Source: Rummeliibacillus suwonensis
GTDB taxonomy: Bacteria; Bacillota; Bacilli; Bacillales_A; Planococcaceae
Direction: 5' to 3'
Length of the DNA: 64,000 bases
NCBI RefSeq assembly: GCF_007896435.1
Contig: NZ_VCBL01000002.1
Span: 124,001-188,000 of the forward strand
Shown here in pieces: positions 18,141-26,687 of this stretch. A program made the translations under genes and the position numbers. Each line of letters begins with the position of its first letter. Within the stretch, counting starts at the first letter, position 1. The notes beneath the pieces are model-generated. The model saw only the letters and a list, made by a program, of their open reading frames with translations. It did no database searches and had not been told where the DNA came from.

Positions 18141-18344
18141 ATGCCATATGTAAATATTAAAATTACAAATGAAAATGTTACGCCAGAAAAAAAGGCCTTA
18201 CTGATTAAAGGTGCAACTCAATTATTAGTAGATGTGCTTGATAAAAACCCCAATACAACAGTAGTTGTTGTTGATGAAGTGAATACAGATAATTGGGGTA
18301 TCGCTGGAGAAACCATCACCGTCCGTAGACAAAATGGACAATGA
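18141..18344 (+). CDS. 4-oxalocrotonate tautomerase family protein
   Basis: A 67-residue small tautomerase. The sequence begins MPYVNIKITNENVTPEKKALL, so after loss of Met the catalytic proline becomes residue 1. The C-terminal WGIAGETITVRRQNGQ fits the family, with arginines available for substrate binding. Such enzymes interconvert enol and keto acids as hexamers. It starts 2 bases after the MFS stop codon and is translationally coupled to it. Confidence 0.88.
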   Translation: MPYVNIKITNENVTPEKKALLIKGATQLLVDVLDKNPNTTVVVVDEVNTDNWGIAGETITVRRQNGQ

Positions 18345-18519
18345 TATAAATAAACTATTCGTCCATAGACGGACAATATCATAAGGATCCGCCTCCCTAG
18401 CATTGAAAAGTGAAATTTCTATTGATATAGATTTTCTTTTCATCACCACTGATAGTAAAAGGAACACAAGCCCAGATCACTATTTTCTGTGACAATGTCT
18501 GCGCTTCGGAACTAATCGA

Positions 18520-18594
18520 GTTTTTTACTAGCAGTTGGGACCCCATCATTCTTAGGTATGGTGGGGCGCATACTGCCAGTTTAATACGAGATAA
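18520..18594 (+). repeat. Family A element, degenerate right half
   Basis: AGCAGTTGGGACCCCATC.. and ATGGTGGGGCGCATACTGCCAG.. reproduce the right hairpin of family A, and ACGAGATAA replaces CGCGGGATAAA. The left half is lost. The rest of 18345-18698 holds only the promoter region of the next gene. Confidence 0.55.
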
Positions 18595-18698
18595 GGGTAG
18601 CAATATTACCTTTGTCTGACTGAATCCCCCATATTTTATTCTGAATATTTTGATTTCCATAATACAAATAGTAAATAAGACGAAGATGAGGTGCTTTT

Positions 18699-20633
18699 AT
18701 GTCAAATGATCGTTTAAAGATTGCTATTATAGGTATAGGACCAAGAGGTTTATCTGTGTTAGAACGATTAATTAGTAATATTGCCGAAAACAAACTTGAA
18801 CAAGACATTGAAATATGCGTAGTTGACCCTTATTCATTTGGAGCAGGAAAGGTATGGAGAACCGATCAATCCAAGTGCTTATTGATGAATACGGTTGCTT
18901 CTCAAATCACCTTATTTACAGATTCTAGTGTAGATTGCAGCGGACCTATTAATGATGGTCCAAGCCTTTATGATTGGGCACGCTTGATCACATTTTTTAG
19001 CTCTGAAAAAGATTATGATCGTACAATCTTTGAGGAAGCCAAAAGACTTGAGCCAGATTCATATCCAACGAGAGCTTTCTATGGATGCTATCTCAAGTGG
19101 GTGTTTAATTACGTCATTGAAAACGCACCAACCAATGTAAAGATTTCCTTGTACAATACTAAGGCCGTATCTTTAGACGAAAATAATGAAGGAAAACAGG
19201 TATTATTATTAGAAAATGAAGTGAATCCTCTGATCATAGATAAAGTGATTCTTGCTCTGGGACATGTAGATATAAAAGAGTCAAAAGAAGAAAATGATCT
19301 TATTCATTTTGCTAATAAAAACAACCTTATATATATCCCAACAAACAATCCCGCAGATGTTGATTTAAATTCCATCAATAAAAATGAACCCGTTCTATTA
19401 AGAGGACTCGGATTAAACTTTTTTGATTATATGGCTTTGTTTACAGTAGGACGTGGTGGAGCTTTTACACGTGAAAATGGAAAATTAAAATATAAAAAAT
19501 CAGGCAATGAACCGAAACTCTATGCAGGTTCTAGACGTGGAATTCCTTACCATGCTCGTGGTGAAAATGAAAAAGGCGTAGCCATCCGACATAATCCTTT
19601 GTTCATTACTGAGGAAGTCATTGAAAATTTTCGTAAAAAAGTGGATAATGGACAGAAAATTAATTTTTACGATGAAATATGGCCTTTGGTAGCCAAAGAA
19701 GTGGAAACTGTGTACTATGCCACCATGCTTAAAGCCGACCAATGTGATTGCACAGCCGAACGTTTTATAAATGAATACAAAAATGCATTTGGGAATAGTG
19801 AAGAAGAAAGAAGTATATTGAAAGCATATGCTATAGAAGAAGCTGATTATTGGAATTGGGACAAGCTTTTATTTCCATATAAAAATTTAACTTTTAATAA
19901 TCAGGATGAGTATAATGAGTGGCTGATCGATTATCTAAAAAATGACCTTATCGAGGCTAAAAAAGGAAATGTTTCCGGACCATTAAAAGCTGCACTAGAT
20001 GTAATGAGAGATCTAAGAAATGAAGTTAGATTACTTGTTAATCATGGTGGGGTGATTGGAGACTCTTATGAAAACCATGTAAAAAAATGGTATACTCCTA
20101 TCAATGCGTTTTTATCTATTGGACCTCCTGCTTCTCGAATTGAAGAAATGATTGCTCTTTTAGAATCCGGCGTCTTGGAATTATTGGGACCAGATTTAAA
20201 AGTTGAAAAAACTGAAAATTCCAAGTTTTTAGCTTATTCCACAGTATTGCCTGATGAAAAAATAGAAGTAAATGCTTTGGTAGAGGCACGTTTACCAGAG
20301 TTTGATTTATTAAAAAGTAAGGATCCCTTATTAGCTTATTTGTTAAAAACAAATCAATGCAAACCATTTACTATTCTGAATACTGACGGTACTGAATATG
20401 TTACAGGAGGGGTTACGGTAACAGAGCCCCCTAATAAACTAGTAAATAGCAACGGTACCCCAAATCCAAATCGTTTTGTTTTTGGTATTCCAACTGAAGG
20501 TGTCCATTGGGTAACAGCAGCAGGGATACGCCCGGGAGTCAATTCAGTTACATTAATGGAATCTGATGCAATTGCTCGATCATGCTTAGGTCTATCAACA
20601 AAAGTAGATAATCTGGAGTTAATATCAAAATGA
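18699..20633 (+). CDS. FAD/NAD(P)-binding protein (NAD_binding_9 type)
   Basis: A 644-residue flavoprotein of the FAD-NAD(P)-binding (PF13454-type) family. The N-terminus IAIIGIGPRGLSVLERLI is the family's Rossmann motif, followed by the typical SFGAGKVWRTDQSKCLLMNTV region. Members are implicated in secondary metabolism and amine or sulfur compound oxidation, but the reaction is unknown. The second half (residues about 380-640) has no recognised domain apart from the C-terminal HWVTAAGIRPGVNSVTLMESDAIA segment. GAGGTG precedes the ATG. It overlaps the next MFS gene by 4 bases (ATGA), so the two proteins should work together, with the transporter probably moving the substrate or product. Confidence 0.75.
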   Translation: MSNDRLKIAIIGIGPRGLSVLERLISNIAENKLEQDIEICVVDPYSFGAGKVWRTDQSKCLLMNTVASQITLFTDSSVDCSGPINDGPSLYDWARLITFFSSEKDYDRTIFEEAKRLEPDSYPTRAFYGCYLKWVFNYVIENAPTNVKISLYNTKAVSLDENNEGKQVLLLENEVNPLIIDKVILALGHVDIKESKEENDLIHFANKNNLIYIPTNNPADVDLNSINKNEPVLLRGLGLNFFDYMALFTVGRGGAFTRENGKLKYKKSGNEPKLYAGSRRGIPYHARGENEKGVAIRHNPLFITEEVIENFRKKVDNGQKINFYDEIWPLVAKEVETVYYATMLKADQCDCTAERFINEYKNAFGNSEEERSILKAYAIEEADYWNWDKLLFPYKNLTFNNQDEYNEWLIDYLKNDLIEAKKGNVSGPLKAALDVMRDLRNEVRLLVNHGGVIGDSYENHVKKWYTPINAFLSIGPPASRIEEMIALLESGVLELLGPDLKVEKTENSKFLAYSTVLPDEKIEVNALVEARLPEFDLLKSKDPLLAYLLKTNQCKPFTILNTDGTEYVTGGVTVTEPPNKLVNSNGTPNPNRFVFGIPTEGVHWVTAAGIRPGVNSVTLMESDAIARSCLGLSTKVDNLELISK

Positions 20634-21844
20634 CAACCAAGCTTTATAAACCAAAAAAGGGATTTCTACAGGCAGGAAATGTCGCTTTTATAACCATTGT
20701 AACATCAACGCCTATATTTCTTCCTGGAGCGACGAATGATCTTATTCGTAAGGATTTAGATATAAAGGCAAATGAGATAGCCTTTGTCTTTAGTTTATAT
20801 TGGTTAGGATCCATAATAGGGGCCTATATCAGTAAACGCACGAATAACCATTTTTTTATTCAACAAAAGTTAAATTTTTCTCTTTTAGTAACATCATTGG
20901 CATTGGGAATTATATATGTTTATCCACAAATAGGTTTATGGATAGGAGCATTCGTCGGAGGACTAGTATATGGCTATAGTCAACCCTATACAAATACGTT
21001 GATCGTTCAAAAATGCGATCATCGTATTCATGGATTCGCTTTTGGATTAAAACAAGCGTCTATACCTCTTGCCACACTTTTTTGTAGCATTACCGTGCCG
21101 CTACTAGCTATACCGTTTGGTTGGAGAAATATATTTGCCATTATATCTATCCTTTTGTTGATTTATAGTCTTATCATGATCAAATATTCATTTTCCGATA
21201 AAACAGTTCAACCGCCAGTTAAATATAAAACTAAAAAATCCTTGCCGCTTAATCCGCATCTGCTGTTATTAGCTTTTTGCGGTGCATTTGGTGCAATGAT
21301 TGGAAATAGTTTAGGAGCTTTCCTGATTTCTTCTCTTTCTTCCAATGGAATTTCGTTAGCTCACGCCAGTGTAATAGCTGCAATAGCCGCAATGGCAAGC
21401 GTTATCGTACGGATAATGGCAGGAATTATAACAGATAAGTCTGAGGTATCACCGCAAAAGCTACTAGCTGGAATGTTCGTTTTTGGTATGCTCGGGACAA
21501 GCTTATTGGCAACTTCCTCATGGATTGGACAAATTTTAGGTGCTCTTCTAGCGTATGGAGCTGGTTGGGGATGGGCAGGTCTGTTACATTATGTAACAGG
21601 AAAATCCTATCCTGGATATGAGGGGCAGGCAACTTCTGTTAGCCAAATGGGCGTTTCCATTGGTGCCGCATTAGGCCCGCTGTTATTTGGATGGATATTT
21701 ACTTTTTTCGGATCTTCCGTAGCGTGGTTTACAATGACAGTTGCTGGAGCACTGGCTTTGCTTTCCGTCATACTAGTCTATAAATTAGAACCTAGAGAGC
21801 ATTCCCCTCAAGTTAAAAATATTGAACTTGGAAAAATACAATAA
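20630..21844 (+). CDS. MFS transporter (CynX/NimT-like)
   Basis: A 404-residue, twelve-helix transporter coupled to the preceding flavoprotein by an ATGA overlap. The arrangement SLYWLGSIIGAYISKR after helix 2 and GLKQASIPLATLFCSITVPLL fit the CynX/NimT group of major facilitators, but the substrate is unknown. A clear intrinsic terminator follows 6 bases after the stop, so the operon is flavoprotein plus transporter only. Confidence 0.82.
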   Translation: MTTKLYKPKKGFLQAGNVAFITIVTSTPIFLPGATNDLIRKDLDIKANEIAFVFSLYWLGSIIGAYISKRTNNHFFIQQKLNFSLLVTSLALGIIYVYPQIGLWIGAFVGGLVYGYSQPYTNTLIVQKCDHRIHGFAFGLKQASIPLATLFCSITVPLLAIPFGWRNIFAIISILLLIYSLIMIKYSFSDKTVQPPVKYKTKKSLPLNPHLLLLAFCGAFGAMIGNSLGAFLISSLSSNGISLAHASVIAAIAAMASVIVRIMAGIITDKSEVSPQKLLAGMFVFGMLGTSLLATSSWIGQILGALLAYGAGWGWAGLLHYVTGKSYPGYEGQATSVSQMGVSIGAALGPLLFGWIFTFFGSSVAWFTMTVAGALALLSVILVYKLEPREHSPQVKNIELGKIQ

Positions 21845-21850
21845 TTTCTC

Positions 21851-21895
21851 GTTGGAACTTTTCGTAGTCAATTGAGAGGTTCCAACTTTTTATTT
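21851..21895 (+). terminator. Intrinsic terminator of the flavoprotein-MFS operon
   Basis: GTTGGAAC / GTTCCAAC stem followed by TTTTTATTTT. Confidence 0.8.
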
Positions 21896-22044
21896 TATGA
21901 AGTATATTGGTAAATCAATTTTATCTATTAAGATATTGATTTCCTCTCCAGATCCAATGACTTGGCATGCGTTAAATGGCTTCGAGTCGACAGGATGTTG
22001 TTAGTCATGAAGCCATGTTTATAAGACCAACTAAACTCTTTTTT

Positions 22045-22323
22045 CGGGTATGTTGATTATCCAATATAATCCATAAAAATAGGGAGATTCGTTGATTGTA
22101 GCGAAGGCTTACTCGCTTTCCTGCGGGGTCTCATCTATTCGCTTTTCCCGCGGGACATTGAATTGACTTTCTGAATCCACACCGCACGAAGGAAATGCGC
22201 ATGCATTTTCGAGGACTCGAGCAAGCCGCAGCGAAGATCTATATAAATATTCCTAAAAATACAGGGTTTTTCAAAAATTACACCCAGCAGGTACTCCTAA
22301 TTTTTGTGAAATCAACACGCGTG
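22045..22323 (+). mobile_element. Family B MITE, copy B4, lacking the core module
   Basis: 279 bp. The left end is CGGGTATGTTGATTATCC and the right end AATCAACACGCGTG. Flanking 9-mers CTCTTTTTT (22036-22044) and TTCTTTTTT (22324-22332) look like a target duplication. The CGCCACGTCC hairpin module is absent, although a fragment with ACAGGATGTTG, enclosed by ATGGCTTC / GAAGCCAT, lies just left at about 21977-22016. Confidence 0.8.
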
Positions 22324-22344
22324 TTCTTTTTTGTCAGAAGCCCA

Positions 22345-22593
22345 TTAATGAGCGGTCTTTTTTCCAAATCGTTTTGTAACTCCATAGGCAATTCCTAATG
22401 CCAATAAAGCAATCACTAATGATGGAACTGTATGAACATCTCCAAATTCAACTTGAGAAGATAGATTGGAGATAGCTTTTCCTGAAGTGCTTGCGTTTGG
22501 TTTATAGAAAATGGTTAATAATATTCCCATCAAAAATTGTACTACAATAAATGCTACCGCAAAAATCCCTACAAACAATAGACTCTTTTTCAA
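22345..22593 (-). CDS. Small membrane protein
   Basis: An 82-residue protein with two hydrophobic segments (about residues 5-26 and 57-74) and a basic C-terminus (TKRFGKKTAH). The start is TTG at 22593, since AAAGGAGG lies 7 bases upstream; the longer frame from 22647 lacks a site. Family not recognised; it resembles the many two-helix proteins of Bacillales with unknown function. It ends 21 bases before the right end of a family B element. Confidence 0.65.
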   Translation of the reverse strand: MKKSLLFVGIFAVAFIVVQFLMGILLTIFYKPNASTSGKAISNLSSQVEFGDVHTVPSLVIALLALGIAYGVTKRFGKKTAH

Positions 22594-22750
22594 CTGAACT
22601 CCTCCTTTCTCAACATTACTACGAATGGAAATGATAAAAAGTTTCAAAATTTTGGATAACTATTATAAAAAGCTAATTCAATGATAGTTTTTAAATATAT
22701 CAAAATTTTCAAAATATTCTTTATAAAGTGTCATAACCTTTTTTAATAAT

Positions 22751-22802
22751 AATGCCTGTCCCCCTTTGTTGGAAAAATCCATCTCTGGTGGGACAGGCAT
22801 TT
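22751..22802 (-). terminator. Hairpin downstream of the dehydrogenase gene
   Basis: AATGCCTGTCCC / GGGACAGGCATT, a 12-base stem, 76 bases after the dehydrogenase stop on the minus strand. The U-run is poor (ATTATTAAAA), so it may act partly as a 3' stabiliser. Confidence 0.6.
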
Positions 22803-22878
22803 AATGGAAGCAAAGTGATTTTCTTATTTTTGAATAAGGAAAGATACAGGGAAACTTACCTATTATTTGATGATGAAT

Positions 22879-23847
22879 TTACTTTCCTGTCTTTGCTACT
22901 TTCATCGCTTCTTTAATATATTCAACAGATTGATGAAGCCACTCTAATTCTTGGTCATCAAGTGGAACTTCTAATTGTTGTTCTACACCATTTTTACCAA
23001 TAATACATGGCATACTGAAAGCAACATCGCCATCATAGCCATATTGTCCGTGTAAAGTTGTGGATACAGGGTACACACTACGTTCATCTAGCATAACCGC
23101 TTTGGCTAACGTTACAGCAGATTGCGCAACACCCGCATTTGTCCAGCCTTTACCATTTAGCACATCAAAGGCTGCTTTTACTACTTGCTTTTTAATGCCT
23201 TCTCGACTCAAAGGTTCTTTCCCTTTAAAAACTTGATCTAATTCTTTTTCTCCGAACCCTTGTACATTTAAACGACTTAAAACAGGAAAAGCCGTATGAC
23301 CGTGTTCCCCCATCATGTAACCAGTCACACTTTTTGGATCAATATTATAATTGGTTGCAATAACTTTTCGAAGACGTGCAGAATCAAGCATTGTCCCAGT
23401 TCCAAATAGTTGGCCCTTCGGATAATCGAATTCATTTTCTGCTATATAAACCATCGTATCTAATGGATTTGTGATCAAAATAATAATGGCATCTTGCGTA
23501 TATTTTGTGATACCAGTCATGACTTCACGAATGACCTCTGCGTTAACAGCTGCCAATTGTGCTCTGTCTGGCATCGAATCTTCCTCACTCTTTAGTACAC
23601 TTGGACCAGCAGCACAGATAATCACATCCGCATCCTCACATTCAGAATAATCTCCAGCATGTACTGTCGTATTAGACATATAAGTAAGAGCCGTTGCATG
23701 TGCTTGATCAAGTGCTTCTCCATAAGCAACATTGTTATCAGCATCAATAACAGCTATTTCTGCAAAAAGCCCCAATTTCATCGCATCTGCTAAAACATAA
23801 GAGCCTACATGACCCAATCCTACAATGACTAACTTATTTCTTTTCAT
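22879..23847 (-). CDS. L-lactate / L-2-hydroxyisocaproate dehydrogenase-like enzyme
   Basis: A 322-residue NAD-dependent L-2-hydroxyacid dehydrogenase. The start is the ATG at 23847 (AGAAGG 7 bases upstream). The NAD site is IVGLGHVGSYVL, and the active-site histidine lies in MMGEHGHTAF. Several stretches (GTGTMLDSARLRKVIA, VLNGKGWTNAGVAQSAVTLAKAVM) resemble L-2-hydroxyisocaproate dehydrogenase of lactobacilli more than classical Bacillus LDH. The usual lactate-specific QKPGETR loop is replaced by LKSEEDSMPDR, so a branched-chain or larger 2-hydroxy acid may be the substrate. It stands alone with its own downstream hairpin. Confidence 0.8.
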   Translation of the reverse strand: MKRNKLVIVGLGHVGSYVLADAMKLGLFAEIAVIDADNNVAYGEALDQAHATALTYMSNTTVHAGDYSECEDADVIICAAGPSVLKSEEDSMPDRAQLAAVNAEVIREVMTGITKYTQDAIIILITNPLDTMVYIAENEFDYPKGQLFGTGTMLDSARLRKVIATNYNIDPKSVTGYMMGEHGHTAFPVLSRLNVQGFGEKELDQVFKGKEPLSREGIKKQVVKAAFDVLNGKGWTNAGVAQSAVTLAKAVMLDERSVYPVSTTLHGQYGYDGDVAFSMPCIIGKNGVEQQLEVPLDDQELEWLHQSVEYIKEAMKVAKTGK

Positions 23848-24043
23848 TACAAATCCTTCTCTCAAATATGTTTTGATCCCTACTCATTTTTTAAAGGGCG
23901 TTTCTCCTGTCGCATCTAGTGCTCACACCATAAGAAAATGATTGTCCTCCGCTAGAATCATCTGATTTTTTAGAAAAATGATAGTATAATTTTTGAAACG
24001 CAGAGCTTATTGGTTTTATCCATTCATTTCATCGGCAGCATTC

Positions 24044-24889
24044 TTACTTTTTCTTTCTATCTGCCAATCGCTTCTTTTGTTCCAATTTTTCAATTTCTTG
24101 AATGCTTGTACCAGGCGTCGGCAGATCTTCTGGCATTGTTCCACCAAGCTCTTGAATCGTTTGCCTTACTTTTGCTCCTACTTCAAAATGCGTTTGATTG
24201 GCATTTTCCTTACCTTGAATGTTTTCACGCTTTAGCTTCTCATCTGTCTGTGTAGCTCGGAAAAGATTAGCAGCAAGTTCTGTGCTCCCCATATAATCCA
24301 AGATCTGCTGACCCTTTTGTAAACCTTTTCGTTGACGAATTTCTTTCGCTCCTAAGCCGTCATATAATCCTCTATATCCATGATTTTGGAAAATAGCGTA
24401 GTCAATTGATGTTTCAACCCCCGCATTTTTGGCAGTCCTTGCTAGTGATTTATTATGTTCTCTTAGTTCTTCACGAATAGCTAGTCTCTTTTTATCTTCA
24501 TCTAATGTTTCAAATTGCTTTTGTAATTCCTGTTTGCGAGCTTGGAAAGCAAAATACGTCTGACCAAGTGCTACTATTTTCTTTCTCGGATCTGCATTTT
24601 GTACGATTAAATAGCAGGCATAACGAGATAGCATGAAATCATCGATTTGCCGTTTTGTAGCTTTAGCTAAATCGGTCATTTTGTTAAATTCAACAAAATG
24701 ATCAGCAACCTCCATCCCACTACTCTTACAAGCAACTTTTGCCTTATCAATTACTCTTTTAAAATTTCTCCATTCTTTGTATTGAAGGATTTTTTGCAAA
24801 TCTCTCGCATACCAAAAATCTCCTCCGAACTCGTTTATTTGCTTATAGTGCTCAAATGTTTGATCATTGTATTTTTCAATGTCTGGCAT
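24044..24889 (-). CDS. dinD: DNA damage-inducible protein D
   Basis: A 281-residue DinD-family protein, close to the 274 residues of E. coli DinD. The N-terminal BRO-like part reads FWYARDLQKILQYKEWRNFKRVIDKA, followed by the family segments ATKRQIDDFMLSRYACYLIVQNADP and GYRGLYDGLGAKEIRQRKGL, where the LGAKEI-type motif is diagnostic. In E. coli it inhibits RecA strand exchange. The C-terminus is a basic coiled tail. A partial LexA-like site, GAACGAGCGTGG, lies 30-45 bases upstream of the start. It is often carried on mobile or accessory DNA, but no other such gene is nearby. AAGGGGG precedes the ATG by 10 bases. Confidence 0.85.
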   Translation of the reverse strand: MPDIEKYNDQTFEHYKQINEFGGDFWYARDLQKILQYKEWRNFKRVIDKAKVACKSSGMEVADHFVEFNKMTDLAKATKRQIDDFMLSRYACYLIVQNADPRKKIVALGQTYFAFQARKQELQKQFETLDEDKKRLAIREELREHNKSLARTAKNAGVETSIDYAIFQNHGYRGLYDGLGAKEIRQRKGLQKGQQILDYMGSTELAANLFRATQTDEKLKRENIQGKENANQTHFEVGAKVRQTIQELGGTMPEDLPTPGTSIQEIEKLEQKKRLADRKKK

Positions 24890-24919
24890 ATGAAATCATC
24901 CCCCTTATCATTATTGCAA

Positions 24920-24933
24920 TCCACGCTCGTTCA
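24920..24933 (-). promoter_or_regulatory. Partial SOS-box-like site upstream of dinD
   Basis: On the minus strand TGAACGAGCGTGGA. The left half and centre match the Bacillus consensus CGAACRNRYGTTCG well, but the right half GTTCG is only GTGGA. It is a suggestion, not a firm operator. Confidence 0.3.
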
Positions 24934-25367
24934 GATGCTTTTTATCTATGTTTCCAATTATTAAAACCTATTCTAAATACTAAGTGCTAGCCATATTTTT
25001 CAATCAATTGGTTCTTCCTTCAAGGATTTACATATCATAAAAAATCAAGGTATATTTGTTTTCTTTGATTATCTACTATTGTAACATAGGAGCATTAATC
25101 AAATATTTTACGGTTTTCGCAAATTCCGCAATCTTTTCAGAATTTTTTCATAATCAACACATTTGATATTAATCGGATTTTCAACGTCTTTGATCATAGG
25201 AAAATGAGATTTTAATTGATCTCAGGATTTATATTGTTACTCACTCCAATTCTATATTCAAGAGAGGTACTCCTCTTTTCTGTTTTAAAAACAATCAGGA
25301 AGAGGTTTATGATTTATAAAATAGATTTTATATTATTGAAGTATTGAAGTAGCCTTCTTCCACGTTT

Positions 25368-25584
25368 ATAAAGTAAAGCTTCCATCAGTGGGGTTTTTTT
25401 TCATCCCCCACAGAGCTAGAGGAACTCAGGTTAAAAGCGCCACGTCCTGTGGCAACACCTGAGTGACCAACATCTTGTTGGTCCGAACCAATCGGACTTG
25501 TATGGGAGTTGATCCCCACCTATCTTTCTCGTTTTTCTCTAAACCTTGAGGTGAGGGTCTTGCTGCTCATTAACGCGGGATAAA
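25368..25584 (+). mobile_element. Family A (bcr1-like) element, long form, copy A5
   Basis: 217 bp with ATAAA at 25368-25372 and 25580-25584. Contains the extra module: ACTCAGGT (25424-25431) and ACCTGAGT (25457-25464) enclose CGCCACGTCCTGTGGCAAC. The remainder of the 24934-25679 gap shows no gene; ATCAACACATTTGA at about 25152 resembles a family B end. Confidence 0.85.
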
Positions 25585-25679
25585 AAAGTCATACATTCCC
25601 TCTGTCATTCATTATGTATATAGAGGATTGGCTTTTTAATAAGCTTTTTCCTAGTGCCTTTCTTATTTTCAATTTGAAT

Positions 25680-26345
25680 CTATGTATTCAATTTTTCAAT
25701 AATAATAGGTATCTCTGTTAAATCATTAATAATATAGTCTGCATTTATATTCTTCCACTGATCGTTTTCCTTCCATATTCCAATCATCCCCACATTTTGA
25801 GCCGCTTTCACATCATTTGCAGGATGATCCCCAACAAAAGCACACTCGTTTGTCTTTATATTAAGTTTTACTGCCGCTCGTTCAAATATTCTTGCGTCTG
25901 GCTTTTTTAAACCTTCCCATTCCGACACTACAATAGTATCAAAATACTTCTCAATACTTAGCGCCATTATATTATCAAGCTGAAATTGACCTCTCCCATT
26001 TGTAATGATCCCCAATTTGATAGACTTCTTCTTTAACATCTCTAAGGTTTTTATTAGATTAGGAAAAGAAACACAATTATTTTTAAAATGTTCCAAATAA
26101 TCTTCTAGTAATCCTTTCCATGTAATATCGATTATTCTAAATTCTTCCACCATTCGTTGATACACTTTGTCTTTCCAAACATAACCATGACAATCTAATT
26201 CTATAAAACTAGAAATGTATTTTTCTTTGGAAATATGCCCAACATATCGAATCAATTTTTCATATTGTTTGTCAATAAATTTCAGTACTGAAGCATCACG
26301 GTCTAATAAAGTACCATCTAAATCAAACAAAACTGCCTTTATCAT
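25680..26345 (-). CDS. HAD family hydrolase (phosphatase)
   Basis: A 221-residue haloacid dehalogenase-like phosphatase. The start is the ATG at 26345 (GGGGTGG about 8 bases upstream), giving the classic opening MIKAVLFDLDGTLLDRD with both catalytic aspartates. Motif II is LGIITNGRG, motif III is the lysine in EGLKKPDARIFERA, and motif IV is FVGDHPANDVKAA. The helical C1 cap is as in the YjjG/phosphoglycolate-phosphatase-like group. The substrate is unknown. It stands alone. Confidence 0.88.
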   Translation of the reverse strand: MIKAVLFDLDGTLLDRDASVLKFIDKQYEKLIRYVGHISKEKYISSFIELDCHGYVWKDKVYQRMVEEFRIIDITWKGLLEDYLEHFKNNCVSFPNLIKTLEMLKKKSIKLGIITNGRGQFQLDNIMALSIEKYFDTIVVSEWEGLKKPDARIFERAAVKLNIKTNECAFVGDHPANDVKAAQNVGMIGIWKENDQWKNINADYIINDLTEIPIIIEKLNT

Positions 26346-26557
26346 TTGCAATCCACCCCTAGCTTTCTTTTTGCTTTGCATATATTCAAAAACCAAAACC
26401 TTAATGTTGATCACAACAACATGTGTATAGGCAAAAAAACTAATCGGTTGTAAGAAAAATAAATTTCGACTTTACCTTAATTTAGATCATATACCTTATC
26501 AATCAAAGCTTTTGATCTTTCAAAATCCCCTATTGATTAATATTACAGTTTATTTCA

Positions 26558-26601
26558 CAAAAAAACCTACATAAAAGCAGACATAATAGCTTTTATGTAG
26601 G
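26558..26601 (-). terminator. Intrinsic terminator of the sulfur-type operon
   Basis: A 13-base perfect stem CCTACATAAAAGC / GCTTTTATGTAGG. On the minus strand it is followed by seven T residues. It lies 87 bases after the last gene of the minus-strand operon (26688-28076). Confidence 0.9.
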
Positions 26602-26687
26602 ATTGAAGAAATAATATAAATAATGTAGCTTAAAAAAACATCTACATAATATATTTTCTCTGTATTAAGAATGTTTTGTTCTAACAA

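Noticed and set aside
24044-24889. Prophage island around dinD
   Set aside because: Neighbours are a housekeeping dehydrogenase and a HAD phosphatase. No integrase, repressor or structural phage gene is present.
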